Shown in pieces: positions 9,638-18,412 of a stretch of 64,000 nucleotides of DNA. The stretch lies in assembly GCA_028707175.1 (NCBI GenBank), contig JAQTUV010000006.1:1-64000 (forward strand). Reading direction: 5' to 3'. Position numbers and translations under genes: made by a program. The notes under the pieces were generated by a model. It saw nothing but the letters and a program-made list of their open reading frames with translations. It did not search any database and was not told the origin of the DNA. The stretch comes from Sideroxydans sp. (GTDB lineage: Bacteria > Pseudomonadota > Gammaproteobacteria > Burkholderiales > Gallionellaceae). Position 1 is the first letter of the stretch; every line of letters starts with the position of its first letter.

Positions 9638-10249
9638 ATGAGTCTTATCTATATCCTTGATTTGTGTGCGGTGGGCGTATGCGCCATCACAGCCACACTG
9701 GAAGCCCAACGCCGCGAGCTTGATTTGTTCGGCGTGGCGACCATCGCGGTAATCGCGGGCATTGGCGGCGGCACAGTGCGTGACATTTTGCTGGGACGCT
9801 TGCCTGTGTATTGGATTCACGACCCTATCTATGTCGTGGTGGGCGTTGCTGCAGCCATGTTGACGTTCTATATGGAACGCAAGGTCAGCATCCCCAAAAA
9901 TTTCTTCCTACTACCTGATGCCATCGGCCTCGCCTTATTCACAGTCATCGGCACCAGCATAGCAATGAGTTTGCAGGTACATTGGTTTATCGCCGCCTTG
10001 ATGGGAGTCATCACAGGTGTGTTCGGTGGCGTGATTCGCGACATACTGTGTAATGAAGTTCCGCTCATTTTCCGCACTGACATCTACGCCACTGCGGCAC
10101 TGGTCGGCGCACTGCTGTTAATTGCCCTCGACCATTTTGGTATGGCTCACAACCTTGCTTTAATTGCCGCGATGCTTGTCATCGTTATCATCCGTCTGGC
10201 GGCTATCCGCTGGCATATCCACTTACCGAGATTCCGCGCCTACCCATGA
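9638..10249 (+). CDS. Trimeric intracellular cation (TRIC)-type channel protein, YicG/UPF0126 family
   Basis: This protein of about 203 residues has seven predicted membrane helices and two internally repeated halves, each with a Gly-rich signature: GIGGGTVRDILLGRLP in the first and GVFGGVIRDILCNEVP in the second. This is the hallmark of UPF0126/TRIC potassium-permeable channels. The start at 9638 gives the usual MSLIYILDL beginning. Its stop overlaps the start of rlmM by four bases (ATGA), so the two are translationally coupled. Confidence 0.88.
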   Translation: MSLIYILDLCAVGVCAITATLEAQRRELDLFGVATIAVIAGIGGGTVRDILLGRLPVYWIHDPIYVVVGVAAAMLTFYMERKVSIPKNFFLLPDAIGLALFTVIGTSIAMSLQVHWFIAALMGVITGVFGGVIRDILCNEVPLIFRTDIYATAALVGALLLIALDHFGMAHNLALIAAMLVIVIIRLAAIRWHIHLPRFRAYP

Positions 10250-11274
10250 TCGATCCCACCCTCCCCGCTTGGCTCATCTATTGCCGCCCCGGCTTTGAAC
10301 GCGACTGTATCGAAGAGACTCAGGCCAAAGTCATCGAAGCCGATGAGAACAGCGGCTTTCTGGTGCTGCAAGGCAAAGCAAAACTGGCCTACAAGCAGCT
10401 CACTTTCGTACGCCAGTTATTGACCTTCCACAGTGAGGTGGCTGACCTGCCGGAGCGTGACCGACTCAGCCCATTACTGGCGGCCATTCCTGATGCGCCA
10501 GAGAAATTTGGCGCGCTCTATCTGGAAGTGCCCGACACCAACGATGGCAAAACGCTATCGGGCTTTACCAAGCGTTTTCAACCCTTACTCGAAGAGGCGC
10601 TACGCGAAACAGCACGTTTAGTTGACGATCCCAGCTTGCCGCGCTTGCACATTTTTTTCCCAAATGAGCAACGCGCGTTCATCGCCACCAGTAATCCAGA
10701 CAATAGCAACAGCGCACTCAATGGCATCCAGCGCGTAAGCATGGTGAACGACGCGCCCAGCCGTTCATATTTGAAACTGGCTGAAGCCTTCGAGGTATTC
10801 CTAAATAAAAAGGAGCAGTCACAATGGTTAAAGCCACACATGACCGCCGTGGACTTGGGCGCAGCACCCGGTGGCTGGACTTGGCAGTTGGTACAACGTG
10901 GCTTGAATGTGACTGCAGTAGATAACGGCCCGCTCAAAGGCGCTGCCGCAGGTCACCCAAACATCAAACATCTACGCCAAGACGGCTTCAAATTTCGCCC
11001 GCAAAAAACTGTCGATTGGCTGGTATGCGATATGGTGGAACAACCCCAACGGGTAGCAACTTTAGTGACAGAATGGTTCATCGGTGGGCACACCATGCAC
11101 GCCATCTTCAACTTAAAATTACCGATGAAGAAACGTGTCGAGGCGTTGCAAGTGGCGCTGGGTTCGATACGCACAGCACTCAACACAAAAGGCGTGCGCT
11201 ATCGCTTAGAGACCAAGCAGCTCTACCACGACCGTGAAGAAGTAACCGTATTTCTGACTCGGGCGAAGAAGTAA
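10246..11274 (+). CDS. rlmM: 23S rRNA 2'-O-ribose methyltransferase RlmM
   Basis: This 342-residue protein has the RlmM layout: an N-terminal THUMP-like half (LIYCRPGFERDCIEET) and a C-terminal Rossmann methyltransferase with the SAM loop VDLGAAPGGWTWQL at about 203-216. RlmM methylates C2498 of 23S rRNA using SAM. The Lys/Asp/Lys/Glu-type residues of 2'-O-methyltransferases are visible in MVEQPQ, NLKLPMKKR and LYHDREEVTVFL. The length and the ending match the family. It is co-transcribed with the TRIC-type gene. Confidence 0.93.
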   Translation: MIDPTLPAWLIYCRPGFERDCIEETQAKVIEADENSGFLVLQGKAKLAYKQLTFVRQLLTFHSEVADLPERDRLSPLLAAIPDAPEKFGALYLEVPDTNDGKTLSGFTKRFQPLLEEALRETARLVDDPSLPRLHIFFPNEQRAFIATSNPDNSNSALNGIQRVSMVNDAPSRSYLKLAEAFEVFLNKKEQSQWLKPHMTAVDLGAAPGGWTWQLVQRGLNVTAVDNGPLKGAAAGHPNIKHLRQDGFKFRPQKTVDWLVCDMVEQPQRVATLVTEWFIGGHTMHAIFNLKLPMKKRVEALQVALGSIRTALNTKGVRYRLETKQLYHDREEVTVFLTRAKK

Positions 11275-11275
11275 C

Positions 11276-11602
11276 TCAGGCTTTTTCATCGACATGCTCG
11301 ACAGCATGTCCACCCAGCAAATCATGATGCCGTCTATCCACACCAGAACGCAGCTCAATCAATACCTTTTGATTGTGGATACGGCGACAGGCTTTGCGCC
11401 TGTCTTCCACGGGCAATCTTGTTAGAGGCTGTTTATCCGCCTCTACCGAATCTTTCGGCTGATTATGATGCAGTGCGGTAACTAAGAAGACCGCCTGCTC
11501 ACGAGAATGGATCGGCTTCACCGCATGCACGGATGACAAGCTAGGCACGAGGCTGGAATTCACCCCCGTTACCACTGGCTTTACATCCGACACATAGCGC
11601 AT
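11276..11602 (-). CDS. Small basic hypothetical protein with an Arg-rich RRKACRR motif
   Basis: This 108-residue protein is of unknown function. The second half carries EDRRKACRRIHNQKVLIELR and SGVDRRHHD, a charged motif that I associate with small hypothetical proteins of this bacterial group but cannot assign. The start at 11602 is well supported by GAGGAGG five bases upstream. It stands alone on the minus strand, convergent with rlmM, separated from it by one base, and downstream of the MFS gene. Confidence 0.65.
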   Translation of the reverse strand: MRYVSDVKPVVTGVNSSLVPSLSSVHAVKPIHSREQAVFLVTALHHNQPKDSVEADKQPLTRLPVEDRRKACRRIHNQKVLIELRSGVDRRHHDLLGGHAVEHVDEKA

Positions 11603-11665
11603 GACAACCTCCTCTACGTTCATTACAACTGAACTATCGGCAAGCACTCAGAAAAGATGAGTAAC

Positions 11666-12904
11666 TTATTTCGGCGTGACGTCTGGCAGATTGGGATGAG
11701 CATCGTGCATCACGATGCGGGAAACATACCAGATGGCCAATAGGTTAGCCACGATGGCGACATAGCCTACGTTCTGATACCCCACGATATTGCCGCTCGC
11801 ATCTTGCGTGATGATGAAGCCGCTCAAAGTCGCCGCCAGCCCCATCGCCAAGGATTGCACCGTGCCATTAAGAGACATAAACGTTCCCCGCAACTTGGGT
11901 TGTGCTGCCGAAGTAATGATTGCCATCGCAGGGATAAAACGCCCTGAGATCAGCACGAAGAACAAGGTCGTGCAGACCAACCACCACCCCAACGAAGCGG
12001 TTTCGATCTGCGTCACCGCCAACAGCGGAACCATGGCAGCCAACGCGACGATGCGGTACACACGAACCTTCCCCGCCACATCTGCCCAATGCCCGATGAA
12101 GCGTGCCGTTACCAAGGTCGCCGCCCCACCCACCAAATAGATGTAGGCGATGTCATGCTGGCTGATGGCGATGTTGTTCACCGCATACACCGTGATATAG
12201 GGGATGACAGTGAAGCCAGAGAAGATGATGAGCGCCGACAACATCATCGCGTGCCAATGGTTGGCATCCCGCATCACCGCAAACAATGCCGAAAATGGAT
12301 GCGCCTGCTTCTCTTGACTCATGTGATGACGCAGTTCTGGCAAGACACGTACCGCGACCACCATGAAGATAGCGACCAAGACCACGATAAAGATGAAAGG
12401 CGCACGCCATTGAAAGTGACTCGCCAACCATAAAGAGAGCGGCACGCCCGCCACCGTAGAGAAAGAAAAGGCGGCTGACACCGTTCCACTTGCCTTGGCT
12501 CGACGTGCGAACGGAATGGTATCGCCGATAATGGTCTGTACCAACGCCCCCAATACTCCACCGAAGGCACCCGCCAAACCACGCGCGATAATCAAGGTGG
12601 CATAGCTGGGTGCCAGACCACAAGCCAGTGTCGCCAAACCGAAGAACAGGAACATGACGAGAATAAGGCGCTTACGTTCGAACCGATCTACAAAGGTAGC
12701 CGCCAACAAACCGGAAAACGCCGCGCTAAAACTATACGACGCAACCAATAGGCCGAACTCATGTGTGGTGATTCCCAACTCCCGCATCAACAATGGCCCC
12801 AAGGGCATCATGATCATGAAGTCGAGGATGTGACTGAACTGGATCCCCGCAAGCGTCAGCAGCAAGGTACGTTCGGAATACTTAGGCAGCATTGTTCCAC
12901 TCAT
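11666..12904 (-). CDS. MFS transporter, DHA1 drug/metabolite exporter type
   Basis: This 412-residue protein has twelve hydrophobic segments. The motif A region reads DRFERKRLILV after helix 2, and motif C-like RGLAGAFGGVLGALVQTI points to an antiporter of the drug:H+ type. The substrate is unknown. Its start overlaps the stop of rluC by four bases, so it is transcribed and probably translated with rluC. Confidence 0.88.
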   Translation of the reverse strand: MSGTMLPKYSERTLLLTLAGIQFSHILDFMIMMPLGPLLMRELGITTHEFGLLVASYSFSAAFSGLLAATFVDRFERKRLILVMFLFFGLATLACGLAPSYATLIIARGLAGAFGGVLGALVQTIIGDTIPFARRAKASGTVSAAFSFSTVAGVPLSLWLASHFQWRAPFIFIVVLVAIFMVVAVRVLPELRHHMSQEKQAHPFSALFAVMRDANHWHAMMLSALIIFSGFTVIPYITVYAVNNIAISQHDIAYIYLVGGAATLVTARFIGHWADVAGKVRVYRIVALAAMVPLLAVTQIETASLGWWLVCTTLFFVLISGRFIPAMAIITSAAQPKLRGTFMSLNGTVQSLAMGLAATLSGFIITQDASGNIVGYQNVGYVAIVANLLAIWYVSRIVMHDAHPNLPDVTPK

Positions 12905-13836
12905 TGCTTGGCATCCAATTTATCTAGATATTTCTGTAACTCTGGCGCCAATGGAGCGGTGATGCCCAACGGCTCACCCGTCAGAGGATGGTTGAAGGCG
13001 ATGGTATGGGCATGTAAGAACATGCGCTTAAGCCCTTGCTTCATCAACTCTTTGTTGCGAGCAAAGTCGCCGTATTTATCGTCGCCGGCGATGGGAAAGC
13101 CCAGATGCGAGGTATGCACACGAATCTGGTGGGTACGACCGGTCTTGAGTTGCGCTTCCAGCAAAGTGCTTCCTGCGTAACTCTTAATAATGGTGAAGAT
13201 GGTGTGTGATGCCTGCCCATCCTCGCGCACCATGACACGTTTTTCGCCTTGAGGGGTGTCGAACTTGTGTAGCGGCAGCTTAACGTGTTGTTTGGCGTTC
13301 TTCCATTGCCCCAGCACCAAGGTGAGGTAGCGCTTGTCGCTATTTCCTTCGCGCATGATCTCGTGCATCGCAGTCAAGGCAGAACGTTTCTTGGCGATCA
13401 ACAATACGCCGGAGGTCTCGCGGTCTAGCCTGTGGACCAGTTCAAGGAACTTGGCTTGGGGACGCGCACTGCGCATTTGCTCGATCACGCCAAAGCTCAC
13501 CCCACTGCCCCCGTGTACCGCTGTTCCTGCCGGTTTATTAATGGCGATGAGCGCATCATCCTCAAACAATATAGGGAATTCAGTGGCGGGGACGTAGTCT
13601 GCCTCGGGCTTTTCAGCCACACGGATGGGCGGGATACGTAACAAGTCCCCCATCTGGAGCCGATAGGTCTGGTCGATACGTTTTTTGTTGACCCGCACTT
13701 CACCCCGCAAGATGCGGTAAATATGACTCTTGGGAACGCCCTTGAGGTGCTTGAAAAGGAAGTTGTCGATACGCTGACCTTCGCTGCCTTCGTCAATTTC
13801 CACCCAAGTGACGGATTCTTTGCTCAAACCACTCAT
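12901..13836 (-). CDS. rluC: 23S rRNA pseudouridine synthase RluC
   Basis: This 311-residue protein has an N-terminal S4 RNA-binding domain (RIDNFLFKHLKGVPKSHIYRILRGEVRVN) and an RluA-type catalytic domain with Asp138 in LVHRLDRETSG. RluC modifies U955, U2504 and U2580 of 23S rRNA in E. coli. It is divergent from rne, an order shared with many proteobacteria, and this supports RluC over RluD. The start codon lies within the predicted rne promoter region. Confidence 0.93.
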   Translation of the reverse strand: MSGLSKESVTWVEIDEGSEGQRIDNFLFKHLKGVPKSHIYRILRGEVRVNKKRIDQTYRLQMGDLLRIPPIRVAEKPEADYVPATEFPILFEDDALIAINKPAGTAVHGGSGVSFGVIEQMRSARPQAKFLELVHRLDRETSGVLLIAKKRSALTAMHEIMREGNSDKRYLTLVLGQWKNAKQHVKLPLHKFDTPQGEKRVMVREDGQASHTIFTIIKSYAGSTLLEAQLKTGRTHQIRVHTSHLGFPIAGDDKYGDFARNKELMKQGLKRMFLHAHTIAFNHPLTGEPLGITAPLAPELQKYLDKLDAKQ

Positions 13837-13848
13837 TTTGAATATACT
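13820..13848 (+). promoter_or_regulatory. Predicted sigma-70 promoter of rne
   Basis: TTGCTC (13820-13825) and TATACT (13843-13848) are separated by exactly 17 bases. Transcription would start near 13855 and leave a leader of about 325 bases. The -35 box overlaps the first codons of the divergent rluC. Confidence 0.55.
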
Positions 13849-14179
13849 CCGCGCCTCGCGTGTGCGCCTTCGTTAAACGGGTATTTATTACTCGTCCAAC
13901 CTAAGGCAGGCAATCAAGCCGCCTACGAAGCAGCCCCGCCCGGTTAATCTCACTCACCGGAGACAAGCAGTGATGGTAAATGATTTGCGCGCTCTAAGCA
14001 CCAAGCAGAGAAAATTTTGGCGAGTTGCCCCCTTTCGGCAGCTTGCAAGTATCAAAAAGCTAATAACGAGAACAAGCACTTGGACCTTTTTAAGTATCAC
14101 AACCCGAGCATCCGACTTCTCGCGCGCTAACTGCGCGTAGCTTTGCCCTGCCCGTGTCAGAGCGCGGGAGAATAATAAA
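13849..14179 (+). promoter_or_regulatory. Long 5' leader of rne
   Basis: The leader is about 325 bases and contains GC-rich potential hairpins, for example around GCGCGCTAACTGCGCG near 14122. In E. coli RNase E controls its own level through such a leader, so autoregulation is a reasonable inference. A small reading frame of 55 codons (13973-14140), preceded by GGAG ten bases upstream, ends 39 bases before rne; whether it is translated is unknown. Confidence 0.5.
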
Positions 14180-16675
14180 ATGAAACGCATGTTATTTAAT
14201 GCGACGCAGCCGGAAGAACTTCGCGTCGCCATTGTGGATGGTCAAAAACTCGTTGACCTCGACATTGAAACCGCCGGTAAAGAGCAACGCAAAAGCAATA
14301 TCTACAAAGCCATCATTACGCGCATCGAGCCAAGTCTCGAAGCGTGTTTCGTCGAATACGGTGGCACACGCCACGGTTTCCTGCCTTTTAAAGAAGTCTC
14401 TCCACAGTATTACCAATCTGGCGCTAACAGCCGTTCTTCCATCAAGGAAGCACTGAAAGAAGGCCAAGAACTATTGGTTCAAGTGGAAAAGGATGAGCGC
14501 GGCAATAAAGGCGCAGCGCTTACGACTTACATCAGCTTGGCAGGTCGCTACATTGTTTTGATGCCGAACAATCCGAACGGCGGCGGCGTATCGCGTCGTA
14601 TCGAAGGTGAAGACCGCAACGAATTGCGCGATGTGTTAGCGCAACTCGAAGTGCCTAAAGGCATGAGCATCATCGCTCGCACAGCCGGTATCGGCCGCAA
14701 TGCAGAAGAGCTGCAATGGGACCTGAACTACCTGAATCAACTGTGGGATGCCATTGAAGGTGCTGCCAATACAGAAAAAGCGCCCTCCCTGATTTATCTG
14801 GAAAGCAGTTTGGTGGTTCGCGCTATCCGTGATTATTTCAATCCAGAGATCGGCGAGATCCTCATCGACACCGATGACATCTTCGAACAAGCCCAAGCTT
14901 TTATGGGTACGGTGATGCCTGATCATGTCGACCGCATCAAGCGTTATCACGACGATGTGCCCTTGTTCTCTCGTTTCCAGATCGAACATCAGATCGAATC
15001 AGCGCATGCACGTCAGGTAAATCTACCTTCCGGCGGCGCGATTGTGATCGACCATACCGAAGCCTTAACTGCGATCGACATCAACTCCGCGCGTTCTACA
15101 CGCGGCAGCGACATCGAAACCACCGCACTCAACACCAATTTGGAAGCGGCTGACGAAATCGCCCGTCAATTGCGTCTGCGTGACTTAGGTGGCTTGGTAG
15201 TCATCGACTTCATTGACATGGAAGCTACCAAGAACCAACGCGCCGTGGAAGATCGTCTGCGCGATGCCTTGCACTTTGACCGTGCGCGCATCCAGACTGC
15301 AAAAATCTCACGCTTCGGATTGTTGGAGCTATCACGCCAACGCTTGGCACCTAGCTTGGAAGAAGGTAACCACACGACTTGCCCACGCTGTAACGGCATC
15401 GGTCACATCCGTGGCACAGAGTCTTCTGCATTGAACATCTTGCGCATCATCCAAGAAGAGGCAATGAAGGACAGCAGCGCGGCTATCCACGCACAAGTGC
15501 CTGTCGATGTTGCCACCTTCTTGTTGAACGAGAAGCGTTCCGACATCCATCGCATCGAACAGCGCTTCAAGGTGAGTGTTGTGCTGATCCCTAATCCGCA
15601 CATGGAGACCCCCCATTACACGGTGAATCGTTTGCGTTCGGATGACATTACCGCCGACCATCTGCAAGCCAGCTACAAACTGGTAGAAAAGCCAGAAGAA
15701 AAAGCGCTGGCCGCAACGTCGCAAGATCCTAAAACTGCACCGCGTGCGCAAGCTGCTGTAAAGGGCATCACCCCTGCACAGCCAGCACCAAAGCATGAAG
15801 TAAAGGAAGAGAAGAGCAGCTCTCTGTTAAGTGGCATCATCGGCTGGTTCAAATCTTTAGGCGCTGAAAGTGAGCCCGAGAAAAAGCCAGTTGCCCCCGC
15901 ACGAGGTAACCGCAATGGCCGCGACCGTGGCAATCGCAGTGAACGCGGCGAGCGTAGCGAAAATGGCAACCGTCCACGTCGTGAACGCGGCGAAGGCGGT
16001 AAGAAACCACGTGATCGCGATGATGCCCCTAAAGCCGATAACGCCAATAAGGACACTCAACAACCGGCTACTCGTAACGAGCGCCCTCCCCGTCCTCCGC
16101 GCGAACCACGTGAGCCTCGTGAACCAAAGCCCGCATTGGAAGCAGTAAAGCCTGTGGTCGCTGGCGAACAAGGTGAAGAAGCTAATCGCGAGGGAAGTGG
16201 TCGCAAACGCGGTCGTCGCGGTGGTCGTCGTGAACGTGAGCGCCGTGACCCCAATGTGGCAGTCGCCCCGACGGAAAACAACAGCGTTGCCGCATTCGTG
16301 CCCAATGATGTCGTTGCTGTAGAAGCACCTCGCAACACGGCCCCCGCACAAGTGAAGCCAAGTGAATACGTAGCGTATCCCGATTCGATGAAGCGCCTGA
16401 CGCCAACCGAAGTGGTTTGTTATCCGACGAATGTGGCCCCTGCGGCAAAAGCAGTTGCACCAGTTGTCCAAGCAGCCGCTACAGCCCCTGTTCAAGTAGA
16501 TTTGAGCAGTGCTGGACTAACTATGATTGAGACCGACCCAAACAAGGCAGCATCGGTTCACATTCCTGCTCCAGTTTCACAAGAGCGTGCACCACGTCGC
16601 CGTCAGCGTCCACGCGAGATCTACACAGCAGAAAACAACGAACCACTGATCATGGTTGAAACTCAACCGAAGTAA
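14180..16675 (+). CDS. rne: Ribonuclease E
   Basis: This 831-residue endoribonuclease starts MKRMLFNATQPEELRVAIV as expected, with an S1 RNA-binding domain (about 37-118), catalytic Asp300 and Asp343 in TAIDIN and VIDFID, and the zinc-link CPRC (401-404) that joins protomers. After about residue 510 it becomes a disordered, Arg-, Glu- and Pro-rich region typical of the degradosome scaffold, with RNA-binding stretches such as GRKRGRRGGRRERERRDP. It ends in a short conserved-looking tail (ENNEPLIMVETQ). RNase E processes rRNA and tRNA and starts mRNA decay. It is followed by a strong terminator. Confidence 0.97.
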   Translation: MKRMLFNATQPEELRVAIVDGQKLVDLDIETAGKEQRKSNIYKAIITRIEPSLEACFVEYGGTRHGFLPFKEVSPQYYQSGANSRSSIKEALKEGQELLVQVEKDERGNKGAALTTYISLAGRYIVLMPNNPNGGGVSRRIEGEDRNELRDVLAQLEVPKGMSIIARTAGIGRNAEELQWDLNYLNQLWDAIEGAANTEKAPSLIYLESSLVVRAIRDYFNPEIGEILIDTDDIFEQAQAFMGTVMPDHVDRIKRYHDDVPLFSRFQIEHQIESAHARQVNLPSGGAIVIDHTEALTAIDINSARSTRGSDIETTALNTNLEAADEIARQLRLRDLGGLVVIDFIDMEATKNQRAVEDRLRDALHFDRARIQTAKISRFGLLELSRQRLAPSLEEGNHTTCPRCNGIGHIRGTESSALNILRIIQEEAMKDSSAAIHAQVPVDVATFLLNEKRSDIHRIEQRFKVSVVLIPNPHMETPHYTVNRLRSDDITADHLQASYKLVEKPEEKALAATSQDPKTAPRAQAAVKGITPAQPAPKHEVKEEKSSSLLSGIIGWFKSLGAESEPEKKPVAPARGNRNGRDRGNRSERGERSENGNRPRRERGEGGKKPRDRDDAPKADNANKDTQQPATRNERPPRPPREPREPREPKPALEAVKPVVAGEQGEEANREGSGRKRGRRGGRRERERRDPNVAVAPTENNSVAAFVPNDVVAVEAPRNTAPAQVKPSEYVAYPDSMKRLTPTEVVCYPTNVAPAAKAVAPVVQAAATAPVQVDLSSAGLTMIETDPNKAASVHIPAPVSQERAPRRRQRPREIYTAENNEPLIMVETQPK

Positions 16676-16694
16676 TCGTTGATCAAGCAGTAAA

Positions 16695-16728
16695 TAAAAA
16701 AACGCACGGCATGCCGTGCGTTTTTTTA
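16695..16728. terminator. Intrinsic terminator after rne, probably bidirectional
   Basis: The perfect palindrome CGCACGGCATGCCGTGCG (16703-16720) is flanked by A-runs on the left and T-runs on the right, so it can end both rne and the convergent DUF1304 gene. Confidence 0.9.
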
Positions 16729-16745
16729 TTGCGGCAAAAGAATTA

Positions 16746-17102
16746 TCAGCTCAACAAGATCAAAAATACAGCAACAATCGCCGGCATCGCTTGAATGAAC
16801 AGTATCTTGCGTCCTACCGTCATCGCACCATACACCCCAGCAACAATCACGCAGCCTAGGAAGAACAACTTGATGCTGAGCCCCTCATCCCCCAAGCTCA
16901 ATCCCCACAGCAATCCTGCTGCGAGAAAGCCGTTATACAAACCTTGATTGGCAGCCAAAACCTTAGTCACCTCCGCTTTCTCTGGTGTCATACGGAACGT
17001 CTTCAATCCAAGCGGCTTATCCCACAGGAACATTTCTAATACGAGGAAATAAACGTGTAGCAACGCGACGAGAGCAACGATGCTGTTTGCTATAAGAGCC
17101 AT
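16746..17102 (-). CDS. DUF1304 family membrane protein
   Basis: This 118-residue protein has four predicted helices and the family features LLHVYFLVLEMFLW at the start and NQGLYNGFLAAGLLWG in the middle. DUF1304 proteins are small inner-membrane proteins of unknown function. The gene stands next to the tyrosine phosphatase gene on the same strand with a 19-bp gap and may be co-transcribed with it. Confidence 0.85.
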   Translation of the reverse strand: MALIANSIVALVALLHVYFLVLEMFLWDKPLGLKTFRMTPEKAEVTKVLAANQGLYNGFLAAGLLWGLSLGDEGLSIKLFFLGCVIVAGVYGAMTVGRKILFIQAMPAIVAVFLILLS

Positions 17103-17121
17103 ATTGATTCCCTAGTTAAAT

Positions 17122-17613
17122 TTATTTAAGGTGCTGCTGCTTGATGTGCTTCAACAGGCCGTTGGCCGCGTCTTCCACCAAATCCAACACATGTTCGAAA
17201 CCTTGTGCGCCACCATAATAAGGGTCTGGCACTTCACGTTCATCATGCTTCTCTGCGAATTCCAAAAACAATCCTAAATGGCCTTCAGCGTCACGTGGAC
17301 GTAAACGTTTCAAGATAGCCAGGTTAGCTTCATCCATCGCCAAGACGTAATCGAAACGAGCAAAATCCCCCTCTTCCACCTGCCGCCCACGCAATACACT
17401 CATATCGTAGCCACGTTGTGCTGCGACGCGTTGAGTCCGCCCATCCGGCGCATCACCAATGTGGTAATCGTGCGTACCTGCGGAATCGATATGGATGGTC
17501 TCAGACAATCCTTCTTGCTCGACATAATGGCGAAATACTGCTTCGGCAGTAGGAGATCTGCAAATATTGCCCATGCAGATAAAAATTACGCTGATTTTAT
17601 TTTTTAAATTCAT
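17122..17613 (-). CDS. Low-molecular-weight protein-tyrosine phosphatase
   Basis: This 163-residue enzyme has the P-loop CMGNICRS (Cys13, Arg19) near its N-terminus and the C-terminal general-acid motif VPDPYYGG. Members dephosphorylate phosphotyrosine, often on polysaccharide kinases, but no such kinase gene is nearby, so the target is open. The ATG at 17613 is used; a TTG at 17625 would add four residues and neither has a strong ribosome site. Confidence 0.9.
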   Translation of the reverse strand: MNLKNKISVIFICMGNICRSPTAEAVFRHYVEQEGLSETIHIDSAGTHDYHIGDAPDGRTQRVAAQRGYDMSVLRGRQVEEGDFARFDYVLAMDEANLAILKRLRPRDAEGHLGLFLEFAEKHDEREVPDPYYGGAQGFEHVLDLVEDAANGLLKHIKQQHLK

Positions 17614-17756
17614 CACATCATTCAATTGATCATGGCTTATATCTACCCTACCGGCTGCGTTCTTATCATAATCATATAAAAATCAGCAAGCAATTGGGAC
17701 TTGAAATATGCCTATCCTCCCACATATAGAAACCCAGTCATTTAATTGGAGACACC

Positions 17757-18191
17757 ATGAGCGAGCCTAAACATATCGTCTGCCCCCACTGCGACGCAGT
17801 GAACCGTGTGCCCGATGACAAGCTAGGTGCAGCCCCGACCTGTGGGAAATGCAAACAAGCGCTGTTCACCGCCCACCCCGTCGAACTCAATGCGAGCAAT
17901 TTTGCGACTCACATCTCGCGCAGTGATGTGCCGGTACTGGTCGATTTCTGGGCACCGTGGTGCGGCCCCTGCCGCATGATGGCGCCAGCCTACGCACAAG
18001 CTGCCGAGCGTCTTGAACCGAACATGCGCGTAGTGAAGTTGGATACGGAACAAGCACAACAGATCGCCGCGCAATACAACATCCGCAGCATACCGACGCT
18101 GGCGTTATTCAAAGGTGGTAAAGAGGTCGCACGTCAGGCTGGGGCGATGGATGTGAACGGTATCGTGAGCTGGGCGAGATCTAAATCATGA
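17757..18191 (+). CDS. trxC: Thioredoxin 2 (TrxC) with N-terminal zinc ribbon
   Basis: This 144-residue protein has a zinc ribbon with Cys9, Cys12, Cys29 and Cys32, followed by a thioredoxin fold with the redox site WCGPC (Cys69, Cys72). That combination defines thioredoxin 2, a cytoplasmic disulfide reductase often induced by oxidative stress. GGAGACACC precedes the ATG. Its stop overlaps the start of a tiny lipoprotein gene. Confidence 0.95.
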   Translation: MSEPKHIVCPHCDAVNRVPDDKLGAAPTCGKCKQALFTAHPVELNASNFATHISRSDVPVLVDFWAPWCGPCRMMAPAYAQAAERLEPNMRVVKLDTEQAQQIAAQYNIRSIPTLALFKGGKEVARQAGAMDVNGIVSWARSKS

Positions 18192-18367
18192 AAATGCTCT
18201 GGATATTTTCAGTGTTGATACTGGTCGGGTGTGCCGATCCGGCACGCAACCTATATGAAGGTATCAAGGCAAACAACGACGCTAAGAGGGCGCCCAACGA
18301 GCGAGCTACGACACCAGCCCCGAGCTACGACACTTACCAAAAAGAGTTGGAGCAAATGAGTAAATAA
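18188..18367 (+). CDS. Small lipoprotein of 59 residues overlapping the end of trxC
   Basis: Translation from the ATG at 18188 gives MKMLWIFSVLILVGCADPAR and then a polar tail ending YQKELEQMSK. LVGC is a lipobox, so the mature protein would be a lipidated peptide of about 45 residues. The ATG overlaps the trxC stop (ATGA), suggesting translational coupling, and a terminator follows directly. Aligned overlap, lipobox and terminator together make it credible despite its size. Function unknown. Confidence 0.7.
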   Translation: MKMLWIFSVLILVGCADPARNLYEGIKANNDAKRAPNERATTPAPSYDTYQKELEQMSK

Positions 18368-18395
18368 AAAGGGAAGCGGCAACGCTTCCCTTTTT
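18366..18395. terminator. Bidirectional intrinsic terminator between trxC and the SapC gene
   Basis: GGGAAGCG and CGCTTCCC form an 8-bp stem around GCAA, flanked by AAAAA and TTTTT, so the hairpin works for both converging transcription units. Confidence 0.9.
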
Positions 18396-18412
18396 GACTA
18401 AAGTCGCCAGAC

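Noticed and set aside
15857-16495. Long minus-strand frame under the rne C-terminal region
   Set aside because: It mirrors the Arg/Pro-rich rne coding sequence and has low-complexity composition without start signals.
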